DNA of 40,722 nt from a virus: positions 1-40,722 of IMG/VR virus record IMGVR_UViG_3300035179_000023. One strand, written 5' to 3'. Position 1 is the stretch's first letter, and every line of letters begins with the position of its first letter. A program made the position numbers and the translations under genes. This document shows, piece after piece, positions 22,640 to 30,835 of the stretch. The notes beneath the pieces are model-generated. The model was not told the origin of the DNA and searched no databases. It worked only from the letters and a program-made list of their open reading frames with translations.

Positions 22640-22939
22640 ATGAGGCAATATAATAGGGGGGATACCGTTTACATCAAATATAGGCACGAGACCTATGACC
22701 CTGCGACGGACACTTGGTCACTAGCCAACCCAGACACCGACTACCCCAAGATAACCATAATTGATAGCAAGGGTGTCGCCCAACTTGACGGTGCAGCAAT
22801 GAATCCAGTAGCCACTGGCAAGTTTGACAAGCAATATCAAAGCCTCTCTACTGCCGATACTGGACGATGGCACGGGTTCGTGGAGACTTGCAATGGCGGC
22901 TACAAGGACACAACGGATTTTGAATTTGAGGTGCGCTAG
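22640..22939 (+). CDS. Small Ig-like beta-sandwich virion protein, 99 aa
   Basis: ATG 22640 is 3 bases after the previous stop. The sequence shows the pattern of a short Ig-like fold: VYIKYRHETYD, then PKITIIDSKGVAQL, then TADTGRWHGFVETCNGGYKDTTDFEFEVR. Phage Ig-like domains decorate capsids or fibres and bind carbohydrate. It closes the four-gene accessory virion cluster. Confidence 0.5.
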   Translation: MRQYNRGDTVYIKYRHETYDPATDTWSLANPDTDYPKITIIDSKGVAQLDGAAMNPVATGKFDKQYQSLSTADTGRWHGFVETCNGGYKDTTDFEFEVR

Positions 22940-22956
22940 GACGTGCCAAACCTTGC

Positions 22957-22985
22957 TTGCATTTCAATTAAGGAGGTGCTAGACT
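22957..22985 (+). promoter_or_regulatory. Candidate promoter TTGCAT-N17-TAGACT
   Basis: TTGCAT (22957-22962) and TAGACT (22980-22985) are 17 bp apart. GTGCCAAAC and TGCTAGACTAAA recur in the same order upstream of the gene at 4587. If used, transcription would begin near ATG 22992, giving an almost leaderless mRNA. Alternatively the shared bases are a protein- or RNA-binding motif. Confidence 0.4.
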
Positions 22986-22991
22986 AAATAT

Positions 22992-24980
22992 ATGCCATAT
23001 CCAACAGAACATTCGTGCAGGCTAAAAAGCCCTGACCTGTTTGAGGCTGATAGTTTTAGGCGAATTAAGCAGGGTAACCTATCAATCATTATAGGCAGGC
23101 TCAAGGGTGCCACCACCACAACCACCCAAGCCTACAGATATAACAAGGACGAATGGAGTGAGGTGGACGCACGGGCGCATTGCGGGGAAGCCAATGGTGC
23201 ATTTGAATCGGCAACCGGGGAGGAAAAGATGGTAGATATAGAGGCAATCGATAGCATATCCAAGGCGTATGCCATGCACAATAAAATCCACGCCGATTAT
23301 GTTGATGCCCGTTGGGGACGTCGGCGCAAGGTTGAAATGCAAGCCGACCACGAGGCGGTAGTTAGACGCATACTGGCGCTCGGCGGGAGGCATCTAATCA
23401 AAGGCGAGGCGCTTGATGAGACGCTATCCGACGATTTGAAGGGGGCGTTCAAGTTGCGCTACCTGACCGATGGCGTCGCCCTTGTTGAAGGCACAAACCG
23501 CAGCACCGTGCAAATCCTGCGTACGGGCATTTTTCATCACCCCGCTTACGGGAAGTTTACCATCACACAGGATATATTAGATACTATGGTTGTCAACTTC
23601 CATGAACACAGACCCAAGTCGCCCACCGAGCTTGTGGTTGATTGGGAACATCTATCCTCGGCTGAACCACCCCAAAAGGCGCCGGCAGCCGGGTGGGTCA
23701 AGGATGTAACTACAACCGAGGGCAAGTTGTTTGCCGAGGTTGAATGGACAGAGCAGGCTGTCGGGGAGATAGGGAAAGGCGAGTATAGGTTTATTAGCCC
23801 TGAGTTTAATTTACATTACAAGGATAAAGAGACTGGCAAGGATATAGGCGCAACCTTGCTATCGGTGGCATTGACCAACCGTCCATTTATTGAAGGCATG
23901 AGCCCTGTAATGCTGAGCGAGCGCCTAGCTGATAATATATTTATGGAGGATACGACCAGCTATGAGGAGCGGTGGCGTAGGGTTCGAAGTGCCTATGATA
24001 AAGAGTTTGGTACACCTCAAGAGGCTGCTCGACGAGATTGGGTCGTGGAAATTTATGATGCCTATTGCATTGTTGAAAGGCTTGACGGACTTTACCGATT
24101 GCCCTATACGGTAACAGATGATATTGTTACCTTTGATAAACTTGCCGAAGTCAAGGTTGAAAAGCAATATGTGGAAATACAACTGACGGAACAGCAATTG
24201 GCTGAGTGGACTGTAGCCTACATAAACGATTTGCCTGATAGTGCCTTTGCTTACATAGAATCTGGGGGGGAGAAGGATGAGGATGGTAAAACTGTGCCAC
24301 GGGCGTTGCGCAACTTACCTTACAGGGATAAGGATGGCAAGGTGGACTTGCCTCACCTGCGCAATGCACTGTCACGCTTGCCACAAACAGACTTGACCCC
24401 CGAGGAGCAGGCAAAGGCTCGGAAGGTGCTCATCTCCGCCGCACAAGAGGCGGGCGTGGGTGAGTATAGTGAGCTGCCCAATGTAACTGAGGAACAATGG
24501 GCAGAAGCTAAAAAACTCAGAGAGGAGGAACGTATGGACAAAGAATTACGTAAGCTTCTAGGGCTTGGTGAGGACGCTGACCTGATAGCAGCGGTGAGCG
24601 GACTGAAAGCCAAGGCTGATGAAGCAGCAACCAATCTCGGTAAGGTAACCGATTTGGAAACTAAGGTTGCAGCAGCCGACAAGCGGGCGGTTGATGCCGA
24701 GGCAAAACTAACCAGTTATGAGGTTAGCAAGTTGGTCGACGATGCTATTGCTGCGGGCAGAATACTGCCCAAGCAAAAGGCGTGGGCGACAGACTATGCC
24801 TTGAAAGACCGCACCGGCTTTGATGCATATCTGCTGGCTGCCGAGCACAAGGCACCATCGACGGTTGTACTGGGTGCTGATGGCGAGCCTCTTAAGGAGC
24901 TTACCGAACAGGAACTTGCTATCGCCGCAAAGCTGGGCGTTAGCAGGGAAGCCTTGATAAAAGCCAAGGAAACGAAGTAA
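22992..24980 (+). CDS. Mu gpI-like head maturation protease with scaffold region
   Basis: 662 residues. An N-terminal segment (EHSCRL...LFEADSFRRIKQG) is typical of phage head-protease polyproteins. The Mu I-type protease domain is at about 165-315: HHPAYGKFTI, VVDWEHLSS (possible catalytic H220), GWVKDV, YRFISPEFN, LLSVALTNRPFIEGM. A central domain (320-400) is followed by a DUF6582-like domain (410-490; LPDSAFAYIESGG, LRNALSRL). The coiled-coil scaffold is at about 510-600. The protease would cleave scaffold and capsid proteins during head maturation. An internal start at 24534 could make the scaffold alone. Confidence 0.82.
   Translation: MPYPTEHSCRLKSPDLFEADSFRRIKQGNLSIIIGRLKGATTTTTQAYRYNKDEWSEVDARAHCGEANGAFESATGEEKMVDIEAIDSISKAYAMHNKIHADYVDARWGRRRKVEMQADHEAVVRRILALGGRHLIKGEALDETLSDDLKGAFKLRYLTDGVALVEGTNRSTVQILRTGIFHHPAYGKFTITQDILDTMVVNFHEHRPKSPTELVVDWEHLSSAEPPQKAPAAGWVKDVTTTEGKLFAEVEWTEQAVGEIGKGEYRFISPEFNLHYKDKETGKDIGATLLSVALTNRPFIEGMSPVMLSERLADNIFMEDTTSYEERWRRVRSAYDKEFGTPQEAARRDWVVEIYDAYCIVERLDGLYRLPYTVTDDIVTFDKLAEVKVEKQYVEIQLTEQQLAEWTVAYINDLPDSAFAYIESGGEKDEDGKTVPRALRNLPYRDKDGKVDLPHLRNALSRLPQTDLTPEEQAKARKVLISAAQEAGVGEYSELPNVTEEQWAEAKKLREEERMDKELRKLLGLGEDADLIAAVSGLKAKADEAATNLGKVTDLETKVAAADKRAVDAEAKLTSYEVSKLVDDAIAAGRILPKQKAWATDYALKDRTGFDAYLLAAEHKAPSTVVLGADGEPLKELTEQELAIAAKLGVSREALIKAKETK
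24534..24980 (+). CDS. Nested scaffold protein (internal start in the protease gene)
   Basis: ATG 24534 is Met515 of the protease frame and is preceded by a strong AGGAGG 5 bases upstream. Translation from it would give 148 residues beginning MDKELRKLLGLGEDAD, with a coiled coil. This mirrors Mu I/Z and lambda C/Nu3, where the scaffold is made from inside the protease gene. The inference rests on the ribosome site and the domain boundary. Confidence 0.55.
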   Translation: MDKELRKLLGLGEDADLIAAVSGLKAKADEAATNLGKVTDLETKVAAADKRAVDAEAKLTSYEVSKLVDDAIAAGRILPKQKAWATDYALKDRTGFDAYLLAAEHKAPSTVVLGADGEPLKELTEQELAIAAKLGVSREALIKAKETK

Positions 24981-25000
24981 AGGAAAGGAGTGTAACCTAA

Positions 25001-25885
25001 ATGGGAGCATTAAGTAAGAACAAGGATGTTCCTCGCAAGGCAGGTGAGTTGGAAAGCTTCCTTGTTGAGGATAACGTCCATATCTTCAAAGGCGCTTTAG
25101 TAAGTGTCAATTCCTCTGGTTATCTGATACCTGCTGGCGACACAGCCACCACCAAGTGTAAGGGTGTTGCCTATGAGGAATGCGACAACACTTTGGTCGG
25201 GCACACACAGGGCGGTAAGTCTTGCCGTGTGTATTGCAAGGGCGTCTTCAAGCTCGTTGCCTCAAGCATCGACCAATCAATGATTGGGTCAATTATGTAT
25301 GTGATAGATGACCAGACCGTTGATAATACAAGTGCCCAACTGATACCGGCAGGCATCTTGGTTGAGTGTGAGAGCAACACAGTCGGATGGATTGATGTTG
25401 GAGCGCTGCGTGAGGGCGTTACGGCAAACGTAACCCTTGAACTTGCAGTAGCACCTGTTGACCGAGCAGTTGAATCAGCAGGATGGGTGCAGAACATTTC
25501 AGGCTTATCAATGGCAAAGAATATCACTGGTAAGAAGGTGTATGTGCCCATAGAAGGCTTGGTGGTCGGCGATGTTATCACCAAGATGCACATGGCAGGT
25601 GGTATCGGGGCGAGTGTAGCGGGAGCGACTATACTGGATTGGAAGCTTTGCAAGGTGGTCGGGGCTGCCGGTGGTGATACCGACAGTGATATTCAGGCAG
25701 GCGACCAATTAAGCAAGACGGCTGACTACCTCGTAAATGAGGAGAAGGCAGTTGCTGCACCTAGCACTGTTGCGACCGACTCAGCCTATTACTTCTGCTT
25801 GACGGGTACTACCTTTGACGATAATACAAACGACATCGTCATCATCGCCTTGAGCCTTGAGGTAACAAGGACACGGGCTATCTAA
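25001..25885 (+). CDS. Capsid decoration protein (DUF2190-like), 294 aa
   Basis: ATG 25001 follows AAAGGAG. The product is beta-rich with two related halves. The first (about 1-130) has the pattern of head-decoration proteins (VHIFKGALVSVNSSGYLIPAG, KCKGVAYEECDN, CRVYCKGVFKL). The second (150-294) has a similar series ending in IALSLEVTRTRAI. Between protease and major capsid protein is the usual place for a decoration or capsid-stabilising protein. The family match is approximate. Confidence 0.65.
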   Translation: MGALSKNKDVPRKAGELESFLVEDNVHIFKGALVSVNSSGYLIPAGDTATTKCKGVAYEECDNTLVGHTQGGKSCRVYCKGVFKLVASSIDQSMIGSIMYVIDDQTVDNTSAQLIPAGILVECESNTVGWIDVGALREGVTANVTLELAVAPVDRAVESAGWVQNISGLSMAKNITGKKVYVPIEGLVVGDVITKMHMAGGIGASVAGATILDWKLCKVVGAAGGDTDSDIQAGDQLSKTADYLVNEEKAVAAPSTVATDSAYYFCLTGTTFDDNTNDIVIIALSLEVTRTRAI

Positions 25886-25912
25886 AATATGTAAGGAAAG
25901 GAGAAAACTAAC

Positions 25913-26833
25913 ATGATTGTAACAAGTGATTTCTTGGCTGGGCTTATGACCAACTTCCGTGCCATTTTCCAAACCTCACTGGCGGAATTTGATAAAGAGA
26001 TAGGGCTATGGAAACTTATAGCCACCATCTTCCCCAGCGTAACCGACATGGAGAGTTACAACTGGCTGGGCGAGGTTCCGCAGATGAGCGAGTGGAAGGA
26101 TGAGAGGAAGGTCTACGGGATTGGTGCTTACACCTACAGTTTGCGTAACAAGCACTTTGAGGCGACCATAGGTGTTGACCGTGATACGCTGGAGGATGAT
26201 AAATACGGTATGATTTCGCCTCGGGTCAAGAGCCTAGCCCGAAGGGCAATCCTCTTCTACAACCAACAGGTGTTCAGCCAACTTGATGACGGTGGAACAC
26301 TCAAGGCTTACGATGGCACGGCATTCTTTGCGGATAGCCGCACTATCGGCGCCAGCGCCAACATAGATAACAACTTGGCGGGCGATTACGGGAGCACCAC
26401 TGACCTTGTAAGGACAGGGATGCGGCTTGCGGTTGTAGCCATGCGAGGTTTCCAAGACGACCGTGGCGTGCCGATGAACCTTGTGCCTGACACCATAGTA
26501 TGCTCACCGACCAAGGAGTTCATCATCCGTGAGGCATTGCTACCGGCAGTGGCGGGCACGGAACGACCCGAGACAGCATTCTTCAGTGCACAGCGCATTA
26601 TAGCTACGCCGTGGATTGACGCTGCTGTTAACTATTGGTATGTTCTATGCACCACCGCCGAGGTCAAGCCTGTTATCCTCCAGAACAGGAAAGACCCCGA
26701 GTTTGTGGCAGCGGATGACCCCAAGTCGGACACTGTGTTTGATAAGAGATTGTTCAAGTATGGTGTTGATAGCAGGTTTGAGGTTGGCTATGCCGACCCA
26801 CGCACTGCTATCCGCATAGCATCAAGTGCCTAA
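25913..26833 (+). CDS. Major capsid protein (Mu gpT-like)
   Basis: 306 residues from ATG 25913 (AAGGAG upstream). The sequence follows the Mu gpT major head subunit: FLAGLMTNFRAIFQTSL, TDMESYNWLGEVPQMSEWKD, YTYSLRNKHFEATIGVDRDTLEDDKYG, then AYDGTAFFADSRTIGA and the C-terminal VDSRFEVGYADPRTAIR. Length equals that of gpT (about 305). It forms HK97-fold capsomers with the portal and decoration protein. A strong hairpin lies just after its stop codon. Confidence 0.9.
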   Translation: MIVTSDFLAGLMTNFRAIFQTSLAEFDKEIGLWKLIATIFPSVTDMESYNWLGEVPQMSEWKDERKVYGIGAYTYSLRNKHFEATIGVDRDTLEDDKYGMISPRVKSLARRAILFYNQQVFSQLDDGGTLKAYDGTAFFADSRTIGASANIDNNLAGDYGSTTDLVRTGMRLAVVAMRGFQDDRGVPMNLVPDTIVCSPTKEFIIREALLPAVAGTERPETAFFSAQRIIATPWIDAAVNYWYVLCTTAEVKPVILQNRKDPEFVAADDPKSDTVFDKRLFKYGVDSRFEVGYADPRTAIRIASSA

Positions 26834-26841
26834 AGTTTAGC

Positions 26842-26872
26842 CGGGGGGAGGAGATAATCAATCCTCCCCCCG
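26842..26872 (+). other. Strong mRNA hairpin after the capsid gene
   Basis: An 11-bp perfect G/C-rich stem (26842-26852 with 26862-26872) encloses a 9-nt loop, 8 bases after the capsid stop. No T-run follows, so it is not a classic terminator. It may stabilise the abundant capsid mRNA or cause partial termination before the tail genes. Confidence 0.65.
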
Positions 26873-26900
26873 CTACTTAGAAACAAAAGGAGGAAAGGGC

Positions 26901-27077
26901 GTGAGCAAAGAGGTAAACGTAACAGTAACAGGCTCGCTTGAATTAAGCGATGAGGATACCGAGTTGCTAAAACAAGCCAGCCCAACGCAGGTAATGCAGA
27001 CCTTGATTGGTCACGGTGTGCCATGCAAGGTCAAGGTTGGTATTAGACCTGCACCAAAGCCTGAAGTAGAGGGGTAA
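26901..27077 (+). CDS. Small hypothetical protein after the capsid gene, 58 aa
   Basis: GTG 26901 follows AGGAGGAAAG. The product begins MSKEVNVTVTGSLELSDEDT, has a beta strand followed by a helix and ends in a Pro/Lys-rich tail. It stops one base before the head-tail adaptor gene. No family recognised, but its place suggests a head-completion factor. Confidence 0.55.
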   Translation: MSKEVNVTVTGSLELSDEDTELLKQASPTQVMQTLIGHGVPCKVKVGIRPAPKPEVEG

Positions 27078-27078
27078 C

Positions 27079-27519
27079 ATGGCATATTGTGCTATAGCCG
27101 ATGTTCAGCGACTAAACCCAAAGCGTGTCTACGATGCCAGCAGCACACCGACAAGTACACAGGTAACTGCCCTGATTGACCAAGTGGCTGCTGAGATTGA
27201 TACCGTGCTTTTGAGTCGTGGGCTGTCTGTGCCTGTGACCATACCGACTGAGTTTGTTACTCATCTAAAACAAGTAAACGCCACTGGCGCCGCTGCCCTC
27301 GCTGAGATGGGAATGTTCCCTGAAAGTGCGGGCGTGATATCAACACCACAGGGCGAACGGCTGTGGAGGATTTACACGGGCATGATAGAGTATCTAAAAA
27401 AGGGCGATTTGCCCGTGGATACTCAACCGGGCGAGCCCCGTTCCTTTTTTACCGAGCACACCGAGGAGCCCGAACCCGATGAAGCATGGCGCCGGTCAAA
27501 GTTTGGCAAGGAATTTTGA
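27079..27519 (+). CDS. Head-tail connector (Mu gp36-like/gp6-like), 146 aa
   Basis: The sequence MAYCAIADVQRLNP...TSTQVTALIDQVAAEIDTVL is typical of gp36/gp6-type adaptors: a helical bundle with an N-terminal strand and a helix starting at the VTALID segment. It sits between the capsid genes and gpG-like protein, where the adaptor ring of the neck is normally encoded. The C-terminal 35 residues are acidic and proline-rich. Confidence 0.75.
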   Translation: MAYCAIADVQRLNPKRVYDASSTPTSTQVTALIDQVAAEIDTVLLSRGLSVPVTIPTEFVTHLKQVNATGAAALAEMGMFPESAGVISTPQGERLWRIYTGMIEYLKKGDLPVDTQPGEPRSFFTEHTEEPEPDEAWRRSKFGKEF

Positions 27520-27626
27520 TGATGATTAAATCTAGAAAAGGCACTCCTTCTTCTCAATACCAAACTATTGAGCCGTCTGTTTCATCCACCCAGTTTTCGA
27601 TTGTAGTGCGTCAGGAGGAAGGCTAA
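27519..27626 (+). CDS. Small ORF between connector and gpG-like genes, 35 aa
   Basis: ATG 27519 (or 27522) overlaps the connector stop and follows AAGGA. The frame ends just before the next gene, and its last codons overlap the next ribosome site. The product MMIKSRKGTPSSQYQTIEPS and on is Ser/Thr-rich and beta-like. It may be a truncated head-closure gene or a genuine small one. Confidence 0.4.
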   Translation: MMIKSRKGTPSSQYQTIEPSVSSTQFSIVVRQEEG

Positions 27627-27631
27627 AAACA

Positions 27632-28123
27632 ATGGCAGAGCCAATACTGACGTTTGATGTGATGGGTGACACACAGGTGATGCGTGGCTTCTCAAGGTTT
27701 GCCGATGGCATCAAGGATTTATCTGAGGCGTTCAAGGAGATAGCTGAGGACTTCCACAAGGGCGAACGCCAGCAGTTCCAAAGCGAAGGCGGCTATGGCG
27801 CCGGGGGATGGGTGCCCCTTGCGCCATCAACCATTGAGCGCAAGGAAAAGGGCGGCTATCCAATGGATATATTGGTGCGCACGGGCGAGTTGCGACAGGC
27901 TATGGCGGGCGAGGGCGGGGCTGCAATAGAGGAGATTCGCCCGTTGGAAATGCGGTTGGGTACGACCCTAGCCTATGCCCGCTTTCATCAGAAGGGCACA
28001 CGGGGAATGCCCGCCCGACCTATTATTATGCTGCCTGAGGAGCAAAAGACTAGGTGGCACAAGATAATCCAGAAGTATCTAGTCCAGCAAGCAAGGGAGG
28101 CGTTTGGAACGCCAGCATGGTGA
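27632..28123 (+). CDS. Phage virion morphogenesis protein (Mu gpG-like), 163 aa
   Basis: ATG 27632 follows AGGAGGAAGG. The family pattern is clear: GDTQVMRGFSRFADGIKDL at the start, then FQSEGGYGAGGWVPLAPSTIERK, LVRTGELRQAM, GTTLAYARFHQKGTRGMPARPIIML. gpG-like proteins act at the head-tail joint or tail completion. The order connector, gpG, tail completion, tube is as in other phages of this type. Confidence 0.85.
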   Translation: MAEPILTFDVMGDTQVMRGFSRFADGIKDLSEAFKEIAEDFHKGERQQFQSEGGYGAGGWVPLAPSTIERKEKGGYPMDILVRTGELRQAMAGEGGAAIEEIRPLEMRLGTTLAYARFHQKGTRGMPARPIIMLPEEQKTRWHKIIQKYLVQQAREAFGTPAW

Positions 28124-28136
28124 GGAGATTGTTTAG

Positions 28137-28595
28137 ATGGCTTTGAAACTTATGGAAGGGGCGGTGGACGCCGTCAAAAGCTACCTTGAGACTAATATGG
28201 TAGCCAAGTTGGGTACACTTGACCTTGAATACGGCGATTTTGCCCTTGAGGATATTGATAAGTGGTATGTTGCCGAACTGACTGCCATACCCGAGTATCC
28301 TGCCGTAGTTATCCTCGGTGATGCCAGCGATATAATAGGCGAGGGTGCTGGGTGGTGCAACAGCAAACATACAATAACCGTGGCGGTTATGGCTACCGAC
28401 CAAGATGCCGAGCGCCTGCGGCGCAGGCTTTACCGCTACATTCGGGCTTGCCTTGAATTACTGGTTGAGAGTCGTGCAAGCATTGGCTACATAGTTACCT
28501 TTGACCGTTTGGAGTTTAGCCCACTCTATGGAAGGGCGGGGACGTTTATGAGCGATGCCCGCCTGATTGTAAAATTGGGCAAATACGAAGTATAA
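28137..28595 (+). CDS. Tail terminator/completion protein (probable), 152 aa
   Basis: ATG 28137 follows GGAG. The product has the mixed alpha/beta size and composition of neck proteins of the gpU type (VKSYLETNMVAKLGTLDLE, ITVAVMATDQDAERLRRRLYRYIRAC, FMSDARLIVKL). Position directly before the tube genes supports the call; the sequence family match is weak. Confidence 0.6.
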   Translation: MALKLMEGAVDAVKSYLETNMVAKLGTLDLEYGDFALEDIDKWYVAELTAIPEYPAVVILGDASDIIGEGAGWCNSKHTITVAVMATDQDAERLRRRLYRYIRACLELLVESRASIGYIVTFDRLEFSPLYGRAGTFMSDARLIVKLGKYEV

Positions 28596-28615
28596 CAGGA
28601 GAGGAGGCTAACAAG

Positions 28616-29815
28616 ATGGGTTTACGAGCATTACGTAAAATACAGATTGGCGAGGAGGGAACGAAGGGCTCAGCAGTCGCAGCCACGGCAGCTTTGGTGG
28701 GGGCGCTTACAATGAAGTCAAGCCCGACAATCCACCGCCCTGTTGAGGAGAGAGGGGTTCTGGCAGAGTTTAGCCGTAGCGTTAAAGCGGCTAATCTTGC
28801 TGAATTATCTTTTGAGGGGGATGCCACGTTTGAGCAAATACTCTACCTGTTACACATGGGGATATTAGGCAATGTAACCCCTAGCGGCGCTGGCACAGCC
28901 CGACGTTGGCTGTTTACCCCGAGTATGACAGCGGCGGGAGTATTTGATAGTTTTACCATCGAGTACGGTGATGATGTCGAGCAATGGGAAACAGAATACT
29001 GCCTTGCCAAAGCCATAGAAATTAGTGGGACGATGAACGAGCCAATGAAACTACGGGGAACTATATTTGGTCGCAAGATGACAGTTTGCGATTTTACTGG
29101 GACTCTGATTCCACCCATCGTTGAGTCCATATTGACCCAGAGGGCTAGGCTGTATATTGATGCTGAGACGGACAAAATAGGCTCAACTGAGAAATCAGGT
29201 GCCCTAATAGCCTTTACCTTCGCCATAAACACAGGACTAGCGCCAAAGCGTTTCGCTGACGGAGGTATTGATTTTAGTGGCTATTCCGAGGCATTCAAAA
29301 GAGTTGACCTGAAGATGACCTTTGTTTTTAATGCTGGGGTTGAGGTTGAAAGGCTGAAGTTTGATGGCGAGACATTGCGGCTAATAAGGATAGAGGCACT
29401 AGGCAGTTCTGCACAGGCGGATGAGGATAGTACGGCTACTGTTGGGGCAGGTGGGTGGACTGATGTTGCCACATCGGTGCTTGTTAGCAGTAGTACACCC
29501 TTTACTGTGGACACGGTTATTAAGGTAGAGAGTGAACGGTTACTTGTTACTGCCAAACCCGATGGTACACATCTCACTGTTGTCCGGGGCTATGAGGGAA
29601 CAACACCTGCCGCCCATGCTGGAGCTATAGCAATCTACTTCGTTCATGATAAGAGACTGAGGCTTGATTTTTGTGGTATCTACACTGGTTGGGAAACATT
29701 GTCGGAGAGAGAGGGGGAGGATATAGTTGAGGTAACAATGAGCACTCAGAAGGGGACAATCTACACCAAACTGTTTGAGCTTGCGGTTACAAACAAAGTA
29801 ACCGCACTGCCGTAG
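28616..29815 (+). CDS. Major tail tube protein, paralogue 1 with inserted C-terminal domain, 399 aa
   Basis: ATG 28616 follows GAGAGGAGG. The N-terminal two thirds is closely similar along its length to the next gene's product (both begin MGLRALRKIQIGEE and share TMKSSPTIHRPVEERG and NLAELSFEGDATF). A beta-rich 80-residue insert (about residues 265-345; TVVRGYEGTTPAAH) lies before the shared LDFCGIYT end. Such inserts occur in phage tube and fibre proteins and are thought to bind carbohydrate or add surface knobs. Tail tube identity is inferred from position, copy arrangement and beta-rich composition. Confidence 0.7.
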   Translation: MGLRALRKIQIGEEGTKGSAVAATAALVGALTMKSSPTIHRPVEERGVLAEFSRSVKAANLAELSFEGDATFEQILYLLHMGILGNVTPSGAGTARRWLFTPSMTAAGVFDSFTIEYGDDVEQWETEYCLAKAIEISGTMNEPMKLRGTIFGRKMTVCDFTGTLIPPIVESILTQRARLYIDAETDKIGSTEKSGALIAFTFAINTGLAPKRFADGGIDFSGYSEAFKRVDLKMTFVFNAGVEVERLKFDGETLRLIRIEALGSSAQADEDSTATVGAGGWTDVATSVLVSSSTPFTVDTVIKVESERLLVTAKPDGTHLTVVRGYEGTTPAAHAGAIAIYFVHDKRLRLDFCGIYTGWETLSEREGEDIVEVTMSTQKGTIYTKLFELAVTNKVTALP

Positions 29816-29826
29816 AGGAGGAAACA

Positions 29827-30816
29827 ATGGGATTAAGAGCATTACGTAAAATACAAATTGGTGAGGAGACCACAGGGAAAGGTACAGCGATGCCCGCTAC
29901 TGCTGCCTTGCTCGGCACACTGACGATGAAGTCGAGTCCGACAATCCACCGTCCAGTAGAGGAACGGGGGTCGTTGGCTGAATTTGCCCGCAGTATCAAT
30001 GTAGCTAATCTAGCGGAACTATCCTTTGAGGGGGATGCCACCTTCCAACAAATACTCTATCTACTGCACATGGGCGTGTTGGGCAATGTTACTCCCGCCG
30101 CTGATGGTACTAACGGCAAAAAGTGGACATTTACTCCTGCAATGCTGGCTGCTGGCGTATTTGATGCCTTCACCATTGAATATGGTGATGATGTGCAGGC
30201 GTGGGAGACCGAGTTTTGTATGGCAAGGTCAATTGAAATTAGCGGTGCGATGAACGAGGCGATGCACATGAGAGCAAGCATCTTTGGCAGGAAGATGACC
30301 GCTACAACCTTCACCCCGGCGCTACAACCGCCATCGGTTGAAAGCATCCCATTCCAAAAAGCAAAATTGTATATTGATGCTGAGGCTGGCACAATCGGCA
30401 CAACCGAGAAGGCAAGCAGTCTAATTGCCTGCACCTATGCCATCAAAACGGGATTGGGCTTCAAGCGTTATGCCGATGGCAGCATTGATTTTACCACCTA
30501 CAGCGAGCAATTTAAGGGCGTTGACCTGAAAATGACCTTTGCCTTCAACACGGGTGCCGAGGCGGAACGGGTGCTGTTTGATGGCGAGACCCTCCGATTG
30601 GTGCGCATACGGGCAGACGGCAGCGCTATTGCAGGTGGTTCGCCTTCACAACACCGTCTAGACCTTGACTTCTGTGGCATCTATACTGACTTTGCCACCC
30701 TTGCTGAAAGGGATGGCGAGGATATTGTTGAGGTAACAATGTCCACGCAGCGAGGAGCGACCTATACCAAGTTGTTTGAGATAACCGTTATCAATACCCT
30801 AGACACATTGCCGTAA
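29827..30816 (+). CDS. Major tail tube protein, paralogue 2, 329 aa
   Basis: ATG 29827 follows GAGGAGG, 11 bases after paralogue 1. The product aligns without large gaps to paralogue 1, apart from lacking its insert. The conserved core includes EYGDDVQAWETEF, FGRKMTATTFT, VDLKMTFAFNTGAE and the end FCGIYTDFATLAERDGEDIVEVTMS. It is probably the plain tube subunit, with paralogue 1 as a decorated minor or alternate subunit. Position before the chaperone and tape-measure genes is standard. Confidence 0.72.
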   Translation: MGLRALRKIQIGEETTGKGTAMPATAALLGTLTMKSSPTIHRPVEERGSLAEFARSINVANLAELSFEGDATFQQILYLLHMGVLGNVTPAADGTNGKKWTFTPAMLAAGVFDAFTIEYGDDVQAWETEFCMARSIEISGAMNEAMHMRASIFGRKMTATTFTPALQPPSVESIPFQKAKLYIDAEAGTIGTTEKASSLIACTYAIKTGLGFKRYADGSIDFTTYSEQFKGVDLKMTFAFNTGAEAERVLFDGETLRLVRIRADGSAIAGGSPSQHRLDLDFCGIYTDFATLAERDGEDIVEVTMSTQRGATYTKLFEITVINTLDTLP

Positions 30817-30835
30817 GGATAAAAAGGAGGATAGT

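Noticed and set aside
17154-27610. About 41-bp gapless similarity between 17154-17197 and 27567-27610 (ATTGAGCCG, GTTTCATC, GATTGTAG)
   Set aside because: About 70 percent match, near what is expected for the best chance pair in a window this size. The second copy lies in a plausible coding frame and the first does not.
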